From: FEN-1219 sp963728995
GTDB taxonomy: Bacteria; Pseudomonadota; Gammaproteobacteria; Steroidobacterales; Rariloculaceae
Assembly: GCA_963728995.1 (NCBI GenBank)
Contig: CAVSMD010000007.1
Coordinates: forward strand, 124,001-188,000
Length of the DNA stretch: 64,000 bases
Direction of reading: 5' to 3'
Shown here in pieces: positions 42,212 through 51,261 of the stretch. The translations under genes were made by a program, and so were the position numbers. Below the pieces are notes generated by a model. The model did no database searches. It had not been told where the DNA came from and was given only the letters and a program-made list of their open reading frames with translations. How positions within the stretch are numbered: position 1 is the first letter of the stretch; each line of letters begins with the position of its first letter.

Positions 42212-43858
42212 TCAAGTCTTCGGTGTGATCGGCGTAGGCGCCGGCCTGCCCAGGATGATATCGGATGCCTTCTCCGCGATCGCCACGACGCTCGCATTGG
42301 TGTTCGCGCCCACGAGACGCGGATAGATCGACGCATCGGCCACCCTGAGCTGCTCGAGGCCGTGCACCCTGAGCTCGTGGTCCACGACGTTGTCGCCGGC
42401 CGGCCCCATGCGGCACGTGGAGCCCGGGTGATGGACGGTCGTGAGCGTTTGCCGGATGTGCTCGAGCCATTGCCCGTCGGACGACACACTGGCGCCGGGC
42501 AGCACCTCGCGTGCGCGATACCGCTCGAAGCGCTCGTGCGCGAAGATCGTTCGCGCCATCCGCAAGCCGCGAACCAGCGTCTGCAGGTCGGCCTCGTCGC
42601 TGCCGAGCGCGGGATCGATGAGCGGCTCGACGAGCGGGTCGGGACCCGCCAGGCTCACGCGTCCGGTGCTGCGCGGATACAGGCACACGATCACTATCGC
42701 GAAGCCATGGCCGAGCGGGATCGGAAACGGCTTCACGTTCCGCCGCGCGGGCTGAAACACGACCTGCAGGTCCGGCCGGTCCGAGTCCGGCAGCGTCCGG
42801 ATGTACGCGTTGGTCTCGAACAGGTTGCTGGCCAATGGACCGCGGCGCGTCACGAGGTAGCGCAAGGATTGCGCGATGTTACGCGGCAGCGCCTTCCACG
42901 AATGACCATACGACGTGGCGTCGTCCGTCTCCATCGCGATCGGCGCCGCGGGGTGATCGCGAAGATGCCTGCCGACGGCCGGCAGATGATGCACGGGCGT
43001 GATGCCCCAGGACGCCAGGTCCCGCTCGTCGCCGATACCGGAGTGCAACAGCACGTGCGGGGAATGGAACGTGCCGCCGCACACGATGACTTCCTTGCGC
43101 GCACGAAGCCGTTTGATCCCGTCCTCGGCCTGCACCTCGACACCCACGGCGCGCTTCCCCTCGAGCAGCACGCGGCGCGTGCGCGTCAGGGTCAGCAGCT
43201 CGAGATTGCGCCGGGTCAGCGCGGGCGCGAGATACGCGCTTGCGGTCGACACGCGCCGCCCGTTCCAGATCGTGCCCTGTCGATAGCCGTAGCCGTTGGG
43301 ATTGGGCACGTTGAAGTCGGCGAGCTCCTGGTAGCCGAGCGAAGCCATGCTCGCGTTGAAGGCTTCGCACAGCGGATTGCGGGCCGTCGGAAAGCTCACG
43401 CCCATCGGGCCGCCGGTGGCGTGATATGGCGACCCTGCATACTCCGGGTTGTGCTCGGACCGCAGGAAATACGGCAACAGCTCCGCATACGACCAGCCGG
43501 GATTGCCGGCCGCCGCCCAATCGTCGAAATCCTTGGCCGGCCCGCGAAAGTACGCCATGCCGTTGATCGATCCCGTGCCGCCGACCACGCGACCGCGCGG
43601 CAACGGCACGCGCCGGCCGTGCAGATGCTGCTGCGGCACCGTCGCTAGGCCCCAGCCGAATTTGCGGCTCATGATCGCGGCGCCGACCGCGGCCGGGATC
43701 GCGATGAACGGGTGGCGGCTGGAGCCGCCCGCCTCGATCAGGCAGACACGATTCGCCGAGTCCTCCGACAAGCGGCTCGCCAGCACGCACCCCGCGGTCC
43801 CGGCGCCGATGACGATGTAGTCGAACTCGCGATGGAACTCGGTCGTTGTGCTGCTCAA
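42212..43858 (-). CDS. GMC family FAD-dependent oxidoreductase (choline-dehydrogenase-like)
   Basis: A protein of about 548 residues. The FAD-binding Rossmann motif is at the N-terminus (FDYIVIGAGTAGCVLASRL, LIEAGGS), followed by the GMC signature GRVVGGTGSINGMAYFRG. Later comes VIVCGGTFHSPHVLLHSGIG. The C-terminal active-site His/Asn region reads TVHHPGSTCRMG and GANTNASVVAIAEKA. It oxidises a primary or secondary alcohol; the substrate is unknown. No ATG fits; a TTG at 43858 gives the expected N-terminus. It is divergent from the serine hydrolase gene, with about 110 bases between. Confidence 0.9.
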   Translation of the reverse strand: MSSTTTEFHREFDYIVIGAGTAGCVLASRLSEDSANRVCLIEAGGSSRHPFIAIPAAVGAAIMSRKFGWGLATVPQQHLHGRRVPLPRGRVVGGTGSINGMAYFRGPAKDFDDWAAAGNPGWSYAELLPYFLRSEHNPEYAGSPYHATGGPMGVSFPTARNPLCEAFNASMASLGYQELADFNVPNPNGYGYRQGTIWNGRRVSTASAYLAPALTRRNLELLTLTRTRRVLLEGKRAVGVEVQAEDGIKRLRARKEVIVCGGTFHSPHVLLHSGIGDERDLASWGITPVHHLPAVGRHLRDHPAAPIAMETDDATSYGHSWKALPRNIAQSLRYLVTRRGPLASNLFETNAYIRTLPDSDRPDLQVVFQPARRNVKPFPIPLGHGFAIVIVCLYPRSTGRVSLAGPDPLVEPLIDPALGSDEADLQTLVRGLRMARTIFAHERFERYRAREVLPGASVSSDGQWLEHIRQTLTTVHHPGSTCRMGPAGDNVVDHELRVHGLEQLRVADASIYPRLVGANTNASVVAIAEKASDIILGRPAPTPITPKT

Positions 43859-43967
43859 GGAGGCACGCCCAAGGCTCGTATCGTTGTTTTCCGGAGCGAG
43901 CTGTTGCCCTCGCTGGTTAGTTGTTATGTTAGCAGCCGCTCCGCGAATCCGCACAGCGAGGAACACG

Positions 43968-45158
43968 GTGGAACTCAGCACGCAGATCGAGGCGCGCGGC
44001 GCCACGTACACCTTCGGCGGACAGTACGCGCCGGAGTACCGCGCCGTGGTCGATGCGTTCATCGAAAACTTCGAGGTCGAGGACGAAGTGGGTGCCGCCT
44101 GCTGCGTCCTGCTGGACGGACGCACCGTCGTCGACCTCTGGGGCGGCTGGCGCGATGGCGCAATGAGCGTGCCGTGGGACGCGCCGACCACCGTGTGCAT
44201 GATGTCGGTGGCCAAAGGCATCACGGCCATCTGCTTCAACATGCTGATCGATCGCGGGCTGGTCGATCCCAATGCGCGCGTGGTCGACTACTGGCCCGAG
44301 TACGGCCGCAACGGCAAGGAACAGACGCGGGTGCGCCACTTCCTCGACCACACGGCCGCCGTGCCCGTGCTCACCACCAATCCGCTGTGGCCGGGCGCGA
44401 TGTTCGACCGCGAGGCGATCGTGAAAGCGCTCGAGGAGCAGGAGCCGCTCTGGGAGATCGGCACGAAGGCGGCCTATCACGTCCACCATCAGGGCTTCCT
44501 GCTCGGCGAGATCATGCGACGCGTGACCGGCATGACCGTCGGGCCGTTTCTGCGCCGGGAGGTCGCCACGCCGCTCCGAGCCGAGTACTACATCGGCGGC
44601 ATGACCGACGAGGAGCAATCGTTCGTCGCCGAGGTCATGCCGAACATGGAGGCGAGGCTGTTCGCCGCGAAGGACGGTCCCGATCAAACCTCGCTCAGGG
44701 CGCTCGCGTTCAAGCAAAACCCGAACGAGCCGTGGGCCGCGACCATGAATCGGCGCGACTGGCGCACGGTGGAGGTGGCGAGCGGCAGCGGGCACGGCAA
44801 CGCGCGCGGCGTCGCGCGAATCTATGGTTGTCTCGGTAGCGGCAGCCTCGACGGCGTCACGCTGATGAGCAAGCAGCAGCTCGAAGCCATGATCACCGAG
44901 CAGCACCACCAAACCGAAGCGCTGCAGGATCGGCCGTACCACCAGGCGCTCGGCCTCCTGCTGAACACGCCCGAGGCCGTCTACATGGGCCCGAACATGC
45001 GCAGCTTCGGCCATCACGGGATCGGCGGCTCGATCGGGTTCTGCGATCCCGACGCCCGCATCGGCTTCTCGTATGCCTGCAACAAGATGCATGCGGTCGG
45101 CACGAACGGGCCGCGCGCGGCGCGCTTGATCGACGCCTTCTACCGCTGCGAGCTCTGA
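43968..45158 (+). CDS. beta-lactamase-family serine hydrolase (EstB-like)
   Basis: A protein of 396 residues starting at GTG 43968 with GAGGA ahead. The SxxK motif is MSVAKG near residue 81. The second conserved tyrosine lies in AAYHVHHQGFLLGEI, and GHHGIGGS near the end resembles the third motif region. The family includes esterases and D-aminopeptidase-type enzymes. No signal peptide is visible, so it is likely cytoplasmic. The POT transporter gene follows 27 bases downstream, suggesting imported peptides or esters as substrates. This is inferred from order. Confidence 0.88.
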   Translation: MELSTQIEARGATYTFGGQYAPEYRAVVDAFIENFEVEDEVGAACCVLLDGRTVVDLWGGWRDGAMSVPWDAPTTVCMMSVAKGITAICFNMLIDRGLVDPNARVVDYWPEYGRNGKEQTRVRHFLDHTAAVPVLTTNPLWPGAMFDREAIVKALEEQEPLWEIGTKAAYHVHHQGFLLGEIMRRVTGMTVGPFLRREVATPLRAEYYIGGMTDEEQSFVAEVMPNMEARLFAAKDGPDQTSLRALAFKQNPNEPWAATMNRRDWRTVEVASGSGHGNARGVARIYGCLGSGSLDGVTLMSKQQLEAMITEQHHQTEALQDRPYHQALGLLLNTPEAVYMGPNMRSFGHHGIGGSIGFCDPDARIGFSYACNKMHAVGTNGPRAARLIDAFYRCEL

Positions 45159-45185
45159 CGAGACGGCAGGCGTGGCAGCGCGTAC

Positions 45186-46601
45186 ATGACCGCCGCGTTC
45201 ACCCCACCGGCCGGCAAGGAGATTCTCGGGCATCCCCGCGGGCTCTGGTATCTGGTGTTCGCGGAGGCCTGGGAGCGCTTCTCGTACTACGGCATGCAGG
45301 CGCTGCTCGTGCTCTATCTCACGCAGTACCTGCTGCTGCCGGAGAACATCGAGCGCGTCGCGGGGTTTGCACCGTTCCGCCATTTTCTCCAGGGTCTATA
45401 CGGGCCGCTCGGAACGCCGGTGACGCTGGCCGCCGCGATCACGGGGCTCTATTCCGCCGGCGTTTACTTCACGCCGATGATCGGCGGCTACCTCGCCGAC
45501 CGGTGGCTCGGGCGTACCACGACCGTGACGATCGGCGCGCTGTTCATGGTGGCCGGCCACTTCCTGATGGCGTTCGATGTGGCATTCGTCGCCGCGATCG
45601 CCTGCCTGTTCGTCGGCGTCGGGCTATTCAAAGGCAACATCGCGAGCCAGGTCGGCGAGCTCTACGGCCCCGATGATCTGCGCCGCAGCACGGCGTTCCA
45701 AACCTTCCTGCTTGGCGTGCAGGTCGCGGTGATCGTCGCGCCGATCGTGACCGGCTTTCTGGGCGAGAAAATCGCGTGGCACTACGGCTTCGGGGCGGCC
45801 GGCGTCGGCATGGCGATTGCGCTCGTCGTGTATCGCTGGGGCCGTAAGTACCTGCCGCCGGAGCGGCCGCGCGGCGCGACGGTCGAGAGTGTGCCCGCGG
45901 CAAAGCTCACGCGCCGCGACTGGGCGGCGATGGCCGTGCTGCTTGCGCTACTGCCGATCCTCGCGGCCACGTCGATCGGCAACCAGGAGATCTTCAACGC
46001 GTATCTGCTCTGGGGCGAAGCCAATTACAACCTGGTGTTCTTCGGCAAGACCATGCCGGTGTCGTGGCTCGTGTCGCTCGACGCGATCATCTCCACGGCC
46101 ACGGTGGGCGGCGCGATCCTCTTCTGGACCGTATACGCGCAGTACCGGAAGGAGCCGAACGAGATCATCAAGCTCGCGATCGGCGCGTTGATCGCCACCG
46201 CCGCGCCGATGATTCTGGCACTCGCCAGCGCCAACGCGGCGGCGACCGGCGGCAAGGTCTCGCTGCTGTGGGGCCTGGGCTTCCACATCGTCAACGACAT
46301 CGGCTTCGCCATGGTCTTCCCGGTGGGCCTGGCGCTGTTCTCCCGCGCCGCCCCGCGTCAGGTCAGCGGCCTGTTCATCGGCATCTACTATCTGCACTTG
46401 TTCATCTGCAACCTCGCCACCGGCAAGATCGCGGGCTTGATCGAGACGATGAATGGCTTCGGCTTCTGGGCGATGCACGCCGCGATCGTGGGGGCCGGCG
46501 CGGTGGCGCTCGTGGTGTTCGCCGTTCTGTTCGGCAAGCTGCTCGCACCGCAGGCCGCCGACGTTGCAACGCCACCCTCGACGCAGCCGGCCGCTGCCTG
46601 A
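45186..46601 (+). CDS. proton-dependent oligopeptide transporter (POT/PTR family)
   Basis: A membrane protein of 471 residues with twelve or more helices. The N-terminus has the POT proton-coupling motif (EAWERFSYYGMQALLVLYL, ExxERFxYY). Next come GGYLADRWLGRTTTVTIGA and LFVGVGLFKGNIASQVGELY (the typical G-x-x-x-FK-x-N). Late helices read GLFIGIYYLHLFICNLA. The family imports di- and tripeptides with protons. A central hydrophobic pair covers residues of about 260-340. It is the second gene of a unit with the serine hydrolase; a hairpin at its 3' end faces the convergent MFS gene. Confidence 0.92.
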   Translation: MTAAFTPPAGKEILGHPRGLWYLVFAEAWERFSYYGMQALLVLYLTQYLLLPENIERVAGFAPFRHFLQGLYGPLGTPVTLAAAITGLYSAGVYFTPMIGGYLADRWLGRTTTVTIGALFMVAGHFLMAFDVAFVAAIACLFVGVGLFKGNIASQVGELYGPDDLRRSTAFQTFLLGVQVAVIVAPIVTGFLGEKIAWHYGFGAAGVGMAIALVVYRWGRKYLPPERPRGATVESVPAAKLTRRDWAAMAVLLALLPILAATSIGNQEIFNAYLLWGEANYNLVFFGKTMPVSWLVSLDAIISTATVGGAILFWTVYAQYRKEPNEIIKLAIGALIATAAPMILALASANAAATGGKVSLLWGLGFHIVNDIGFAMVFPVGLALFSRAAPRQVSGLFIGIYYLHLFICNLATGKIAGLIETMNGFGFWAMHAAIVGAGAVALVVFAVLFGKLLAPQAADVATPPSTQPAAA

Positions 46602-46622
46602 CGCGCCTTGCGCACGCGCGTC
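46600..46622. terminator. hairpin between convergent transporter genes
   Basis: GACGCGC (46600-46606) pairs perfectly with GCGCGTC (46616-46622) around a nine-base loop, right at the stop of the POT gene and before the convergent MFS gene. There is no T-run; a bidirectional terminator is plausible. Confidence 0.4.
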
Positions 46623-46641
46623 CGCCGATCGCTCGGCTCGT

Positions 46642-47868
46642 TCAGGCGGTGGCGGCTTTCGCCGGCGCGGTTTCCTGCAAGAACAGGCTCAACAGACCGC
46701 CGCACACCGCGCACACCATCATGACCACCATGTGCGCGACCAGCGACGTTTGATCCGCGATCCAACCGGAGATCGTGGGTGACAGCACGCCGCCGACGAT
46801 CTCACCGGCGCCCACCACCAGCCCCATCGACGACGCGGCCAGGGCCTTGGGCACGGTTTCCGACGGGATCACGCCCATGAACACCGCGAACGAGCCCGAC
46901 GCCGTCCAGCCGATCAGCAGCAGCAGGCTCAGCATCCACTGGGGGCCGCTGAACTGCAGCGCGGCGATCGGCGTGATGAGGCCGATGAACGTGAAGATGA
47001 TCATCGCCGGCTTCCGGCCGATGCGGTCGGAGATGGCCGGCACGATGAACCCGCAGATCATCGTGGCGATGCCCATCGGCGCCACGACCTGGCCGGCGAC
47101 GTCCGGCGGCATACCCTTCACGACGGTGAAGAACACCGGCAGAAAAATGATGCCGACCAGGTACCACGAGATCATGAACACCGATATGCCGGAGCACACC
47201 AGGATGTTGCGCTGCTTCAGCATGGAGAGCATTCCCGGCCTGGCCACCGTGGGCACCACGGGCTCTTGCGGCGCGGCCTTCGGCTCGTTGACGAATCGCC
47301 AGATGAACGCCGCGCAGAGCAGCCCCGGAATCGCGCTCAGGTAGAACGCCGTGCGCCAGCCGTAGTGGTCCGCGAGCCACGGCAGCACCAACGGCGCCAC
47401 CGTGGTGCCGAGCAGCGACGCGAAGAAGTTCTGCATGAGGCCGGCGTTGACGCCGCGGCGCTTCGGCGACGACTCCACGTTCATGATGGAAAAGCAGATC
47501 GGCAGGAACGGGCCTTCGGCGAAGCCCATGACGATGCGCGCCATGAGCAGCATCGCGAAGGTGCCGGCGATGCCCGACAGCGCCGAGCACAGCGAGAACA
47601 CCACGACCGACACGAGCAGGAACGGCTTACGCACGCCGCTGCGATCCGACCACGCGCCGATCACGTAGGCCGAGATCGCCCACGCCAGCGACAACCCCGA
47701 TCCCAGCATGCCGACCTGCGCCTGGTTCAGCGCAAGATCCTTGATGATGTACGGCGCCAGCGGACCGATGGCATTGCGCTCGAAGAACACGATGCCGAAG
47801 GTGAAGCCGAGCAGCAGCAGCAGACCGTTCTCGTACGTGAAGGCTTTGCTCTTGTTGGCGGCTTCCAT
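46642..47868 (-). CDS. MFS transporter
   Basis: A permease of 408 residues with twelve predicted helices. Loop 2-3 has the MFS motif (YVIGAWSDRSGVRKPF) and the repeat between helices 8 and 9 reads AISDRIGRKPAM. The first helix reads GLLLLLGFTFGIVFFERNAIGPLAPYI, as in the anion:cation symporter branch, which imports organic acids. The substrate is unknown. A serine hydrolase gene lies 78 bases upstream on the same strand, and it may belong to the same catabolic set as the SDR and hydrolase. Confidence 0.9.
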   Translation of the reverse strand: MEAANKSKAFTYENGLLLLLGFTFGIVFFERNAIGPLAPYIIKDLALNQAQVGMLGSGLSLAWAISAYVIGAWSDRSGVRKPFLLVSVVVFSLCSALSGIAGTFAMLLMARIVMGFAEGPFLPICFSIMNVESSPKRRGVNAGLMQNFFASLLGTTVAPLVLPWLADHYGWRTAFYLSAIPGLLCAAFIWRFVNEPKAAPQEPVVPTVARPGMLSMLKQRNILVCSGISVFMISWYLVGIIFLPVFFTVVKGMPPDVAGQVVAPMGIATMICGFIVPAISDRIGRKPAMIIFTFIGLITPIAALQFSGPQWMLSLLLLIGWTASGSFAVFMGVIPSETVPKALAASSMGLVVGAGEIVGGVLSPTISGWIADQTSLVAHMVVMMVCAVCGGLLSLFLQETAPAKAATA

Positions 47869-47946
47869 CGTCCCCCCGATCGGACTCGTCGTTATTCTTC
47901 GGCGCCGCGCGCGTTAGCGACGCGCATCGCCGGGCATTGTACGTGA

Positions 47947-49104
47947 CTAGATCGCGGCCGAGCTCACGATGTCGCAGATGCGCTGGAAGCGCTCGATGTT
48001 CGGCGCCTGGCCCATGACGCCGGCGCTCAAGAACGCGAACGTGATTTCGCGGACCGGATCCACCCAGAACAGCACGCTGCCGGCGCCGTAGTTGCCGAAC
48101 GTTTCCGGCGAGCACAACGTGCCGTAGATCGCGTGGTGGATGCCGGGGCCGCGCAGCGCGAAGCCGAGGCCCATGTAGGCCGGATACGGCCGCCAGCCCG
48201 CGCGATTGGCCACCGCTTTATAGAGCTCGTTCGGCTTCTCGCCGGTCCAGTTGCGGGTTGCGAGCCGCAAGATGGCAGGCGACAGCACGCGGGCCCCGTC
48301 GAGCTCGCCGCCGAGCCTCAGCATCTCCGCGAAGCGAAACAGATCCGGCACCGAGCACACCGCGCCGACCCACGGCATCTCGGCCTCGGCGTCCTCGAAC
48401 GCACCGTTCACGCCCGGCACGCGCGAGCTGGGATGCTGCGTGGGGGCGTTGGCGCCGAACACCGGCACGACGTGCCGCGACTTCAAGCGATCCGGACGAC
48501 CGATCGCCGAAGACGTCATCTTCAGCGGGTCGAGCAGATCCTGCTGCGCGATATCGCGATAGCGACGGCCCGCGGGATCCGTGCGCCGGACCATCTCGCC
48601 CAGCAGCGCGTGGTTCGCCAGCGGCGAATAGTCCACGCGTTCCTGCGGCTCGCACACGGCATGCACGTTCTGGCAAATTGCCTCGATGACGAGAGGCAGC
48701 TGATCGATATTCATGCCCTGCTTCGGCGTGAACACCGAGGGCAACCCCGAGGCATGCGTGAGCAGATCGAACACCGTGATGCGCTCGCGGATACCGCCGG
48801 AGAACTCCTCGATGACGTCCGAGACCTTCGTCGTCAGCATCAACCGGCCGCGCTCGATGGCGCGAAACACGAGCACGTTCGTGATCGCTTTCGTGGCCGA
48901 GAAGATGCTGAACACCGAGTCCATGCCGAGCGGCTTCGTGCCCGGCCCGCCCTCGTCGCCGAGCGCGATCTGAAGCCCCACCGTGCCGCCGCGCGCCACC
49001 TTCAGCACCGCGCCGAAATAGCGCCCGCGCGCGATGTCGTCGCGAATCACGGCCTGCACGTGGTCGAGGAGGTCTTGCCGCCAGATGCCCGCTGTCTCGC
49101 CCAT
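47947..49104 (-). CDS. beta-lactamase-family serine hydrolase (second)
   Basis: A protein of 385 residues. The SxxK motif is FSATK near residue 69 and the Y-containing motif is VDYSPLANHALLGEM (YSxxAN). The third motif region reads TFGNYGAGSVLFW. Several serine esterases and transpeptidase-like hydrolases share these. No signal peptide is seen. The start is at ATG 49104, 15 bases after the SDR stop. The paralogue at 43968 is on the opposite strand, so the region carries two such hydrolases. Substrates are unknown. Confidence 0.88.
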   Translation of the reverse strand: MGETAGIWRQDLLDHVQAVIRDDIARGRYFGAVLKVARGGTVGLQIALGDEGGPGTKPLGMDSVFSIFSATKAITNVLVFRAIERGRLMLTTKVSDVIEEFSGGIRERITVFDLLTHASGLPSVFTPKQGMNIDQLPLVIEAICQNVHAVCEPQERVDYSPLANHALLGEMVRRTDPAGRRYRDIAQQDLLDPLKMTSSAIGRPDRLKSRHVVPVFGANAPTQHPSSRVPGVNGAFEDAEAEMPWVGAVCSVPDLFRFAEMLRLGGELDGARVLSPAILRLATRNWTGEKPNELYKAVANRAGWRPYPAYMGLGFALRGPGIHHAIYGTLCSPETFGNYGAGSVLFWVDPVREITFAFLSAGVMGQAPNIERFQRICDIVSSAAI

Positions 49105-49119
49105 GTTGCAGCCTCTTTG

Positions 49120-49887
49120 TTATGCCGAGGCAGCGATGCCGCCGTCGACGTGCAGAATCGCGCCGTTGATGAACTCGGCCTCCCGGCTCAGCAGGAACGC
49201 GATGGCCTGGTCGTTGTCGCGCTCGCGCCCCAGCCGTCGCAGCGGAATCGTTCTGGCGCGCCGCTCGTATTCCGCGGCGTCGTTGAGCCCCAGCGCCCCC
49301 GGCGTCGGCACGGAGCCCGGCGCCACGGCGTTCACGCGAACCTTGCGCGGCCCGAGCTCGGCGGCCAGGGTCCGCGTGAGAGACGTGACCGCGCTCTTTA
49401 CGGCGCTATAGATAAGAGTGGTGGGATAGCCCCGCAGCACCACGGGCGAGGACAGGTTGATGATCGAGCCCCCGACGTCGGGGCGCATGTGCCGGACCAG
49501 CGCTTGAGAGCCCCAGATCGCGGACTTGAACCCTGCGCCGAGCATGCGATCCACGGTCTCCTCGGTCACCGCTTCGAGCGGCTCGTACTTCAGCACCGCC
49601 GCGTTGTTGATGACGGCGTCGATGCGCCCGCAGCGGCGCGCGAAATCCGCCGCCATCGTCTCGAACGCCCTCTGCCCCGCGACGTCGCAGACGTAGCCGT
49701 GAGCGTTCCCTCCGGCCGCCTTGACCTTGGCTGCCGTTTCCTCGGCGCCGGGGCCGTCGATGTCGGCCACCCCGACGACTGCGCCGCAGCGGGCGAGATG
49801 CAAGGCCGCCGATCTGCCCAGGCCCCGCCCCGCGCCGGTAATCAGCACGACCTGCTCGGCCAGGTCCGGCAACACCTCATTCGCCAT
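49120..49887 (-). CDS. short-chain dehydrogenase/reductase (SDR)
   Basis: A protein of 255 residues from ATG 49887, which has an AGGAG site at the correct distance; the ATG two codons upstream is too close to it. The nucleotide-binding motif is VVLITGAGRGLGRSAA, followed by D66-V and NNAA. The active site has S near 146 (NLSS), Y160 and K164 (YSAVKSA). The family is a classical SDR using NAD(P)H with hydroxyl or keto substrates. The hydrolase gene follows 15 bases on, the same direction. Specific activity is unknown. Confidence 0.92.
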   Translation of the reverse strand: MANEVLPDLAEQVVLITGAGRGLGRSAALHLARCGAVVGVADIDGPGAEETAAKVKAAGGNAHGYVCDVAGQRAFETMAADFARRCGRIDAVINNAAVLKYEPLEAVTEETVDRMLGAGFKSAIWGSQALVRHMRPDVGGSIINLSSPVVLRGYPTTLIYSAVKSAVTSLTRTLAAELGPRKVRVNAVAPGSVPTPGALGLNDAAEYERRARTIPLRRLGRERDNDQAIAFLLSREAEFINGAILHVDGGIAASA

Positions 49888-50066
49888 CGACATCTCCTGC
49901 GTTTGCTCGTCGGCCTGGGCACGTTGAGGCACTCGGCCGCACATCGCCGCCAGCGTATCGGCCGAGGAAGTGTCTGCGGATGCGAATCGCCTGGCAAGTC
50001 GTCGGCGTCGAGGCGGAGCGCGGTTATCGGCGCCTAAGCCAACGATCCGATCCCCACCGTGCCCGC

Positions 50067-51257
50067 TCAGGTTTCGTGCAGGGCCTGCGCGATATTCGAG
50101 CGGGCCGCACGAATGGCGGGCACGAGCCCGCCCGCGAGCCCCAGGGCGCACGCGAGCAGAGCCACCTCGATCACCAGGGCCGGCGTGATCGAGAGCGCGT
50201 AGACCAACTGCGAATCGAACTGCGCCCCGCCGAGCGTGCTGATCGTCGCGCCGTCGAACAGCGCATACGAGAGGCCGATGCCAATGGCCGCGCCGAGCAG
50301 CGCGAGGAGCAACGCCTCGATCATCACCGCGGCCGCGACGGCCCCCGCGGAGAATCCCATGGCCCGAAGCGTCGCCATTTCGGCGCCGCGCGCCGCGACG
50401 ACGGCATACATGGAATTCAGGGCGCTGAACAATGCACCGAGCGCCATGATGGCGCCGATGGAGTAGGCGACGATCTCCAGCATGCGATTGACCCAGCTCG
50501 AGGCCGATTCCAGATATTCGGCTTCCGTGCGCGCATCCAGGGCCGCCTTCGTGCCCCGCACCACGCCCTCCTTGAACGACGCGAACGAACCGGCGTCGCC
50601 GAGCGCGACCGTGACGCTGTTGAAGGTGTTGAGCTTGTAGGCCGACATCACCGTCTGGGCATCGGAGATCACCTCCGACTCGCGCAAGCCGTGGCCGCCG
50701 GCATACACGCCCACCACGGTCCAGTCGCCCTCCTGCAGCCGAACGCTGTCGCCTATTTCGAGGCCTTCGAACTGCGCGAGCGCTGCGGCGCCCACGACGA
50801 GCTCCTGCTTGCCGGGTTGGTACATCCTTCCGGACACGAGTCGGAGCTCGGGTCGCATCGCGAAGTACTGCTCGCTGACGCCCCTGAGCGTGATGCTGAC
50901 GTCCGAGTGATCCCGCTTGCGCGAGACCGGCGTCTGCAGCACGACTTCTCCCGAGACGACCGACCGGCCGCGAGCGTCGCGGCGCACTTCCGGGGCGTTC
51001 ATGATCTTGCCGAAATCGTCTCGCGAGACGCTGCTCTCGTATTCCGCCGTCGCGATGCGCGCGAGCACGATCGCGTGATCGGGCCGCGCATCCCCCTTGA
51101 TGGTCGACCGAAAGCCCGTCGACATCGCGAGCACTGGAATGAGCACGGCGGTGACACCGGCAATGCCGATGACGATCACCAGCGAGCTGCCGAGCCGCAG
51201 CGGCACGTTACGCAAGTTGTTCGCCGTGATGGCAAAGACCTGCCGGAGGACGTTCAT
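50067..51257 (-). CDS. FtsX-type ABC transporter permease
   Basis: A protein of 396 residues with one N-terminal helix (LGSSLVIVIGIAGVTAVLI), a large periplasmic domain (about 55-270), and three C-terminal helices (IGAIMALGALFSALNSMYAV, MIEALLLALLGAAIGIGLSY, PALVIEVALLACALGLAGG). This is the MacB/FtsX layout. The loop ARGAEMATLRAMGFS is the FtsX signature that meets the ATPase. The GTG/ATG start (51257) lies 4 bases after the stop of the other permease. No ATPase or membrane-fusion partner is next to them, so the motor subunit must be encoded outside the pair. Confidence 0.9.
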   Translation of the reverse strand: MNVLRQVFAITANNLRNVPLRLGSSLVIVIGIAGVTAVLIPVLAMSTGFRSTIKGDARPDHAIVLARIATAEYESSVSRDDFGKIMNAPEVRRDARGRSVVSGEVVLQTPVSRKRDHSDVSITLRGVSEQYFAMRPELRLVSGRMYQPGKQELVVGAAALAQFEGLEIGDSVRLQEGDWTVVGVYAGGHGLRESEVISDAQTVMSAYKLNTFNSVTVALGDAGSFASFKEGVVRGTKAALDARTEAEYLESASSWVNRMLEIVAYSIGAIMALGALFSALNSMYAVVAARGAEMATLRAMGFSAGAVAAAVMIEALLLALLGAAIGIGLSYALFDGATISTLGGAQFDSQLVYALSITPALVIEVALLACALGLAGGLVPAIRAARSNIAQALHET

Positions 51258-51261
51258 GCGC

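Noticed and set aside
43859..43967. GTTAG repeats in the divergent gap upstream of the serine hydrolase
   Set aside because: Two copies in direct orientation with no symmetry; too weak to call an operator.
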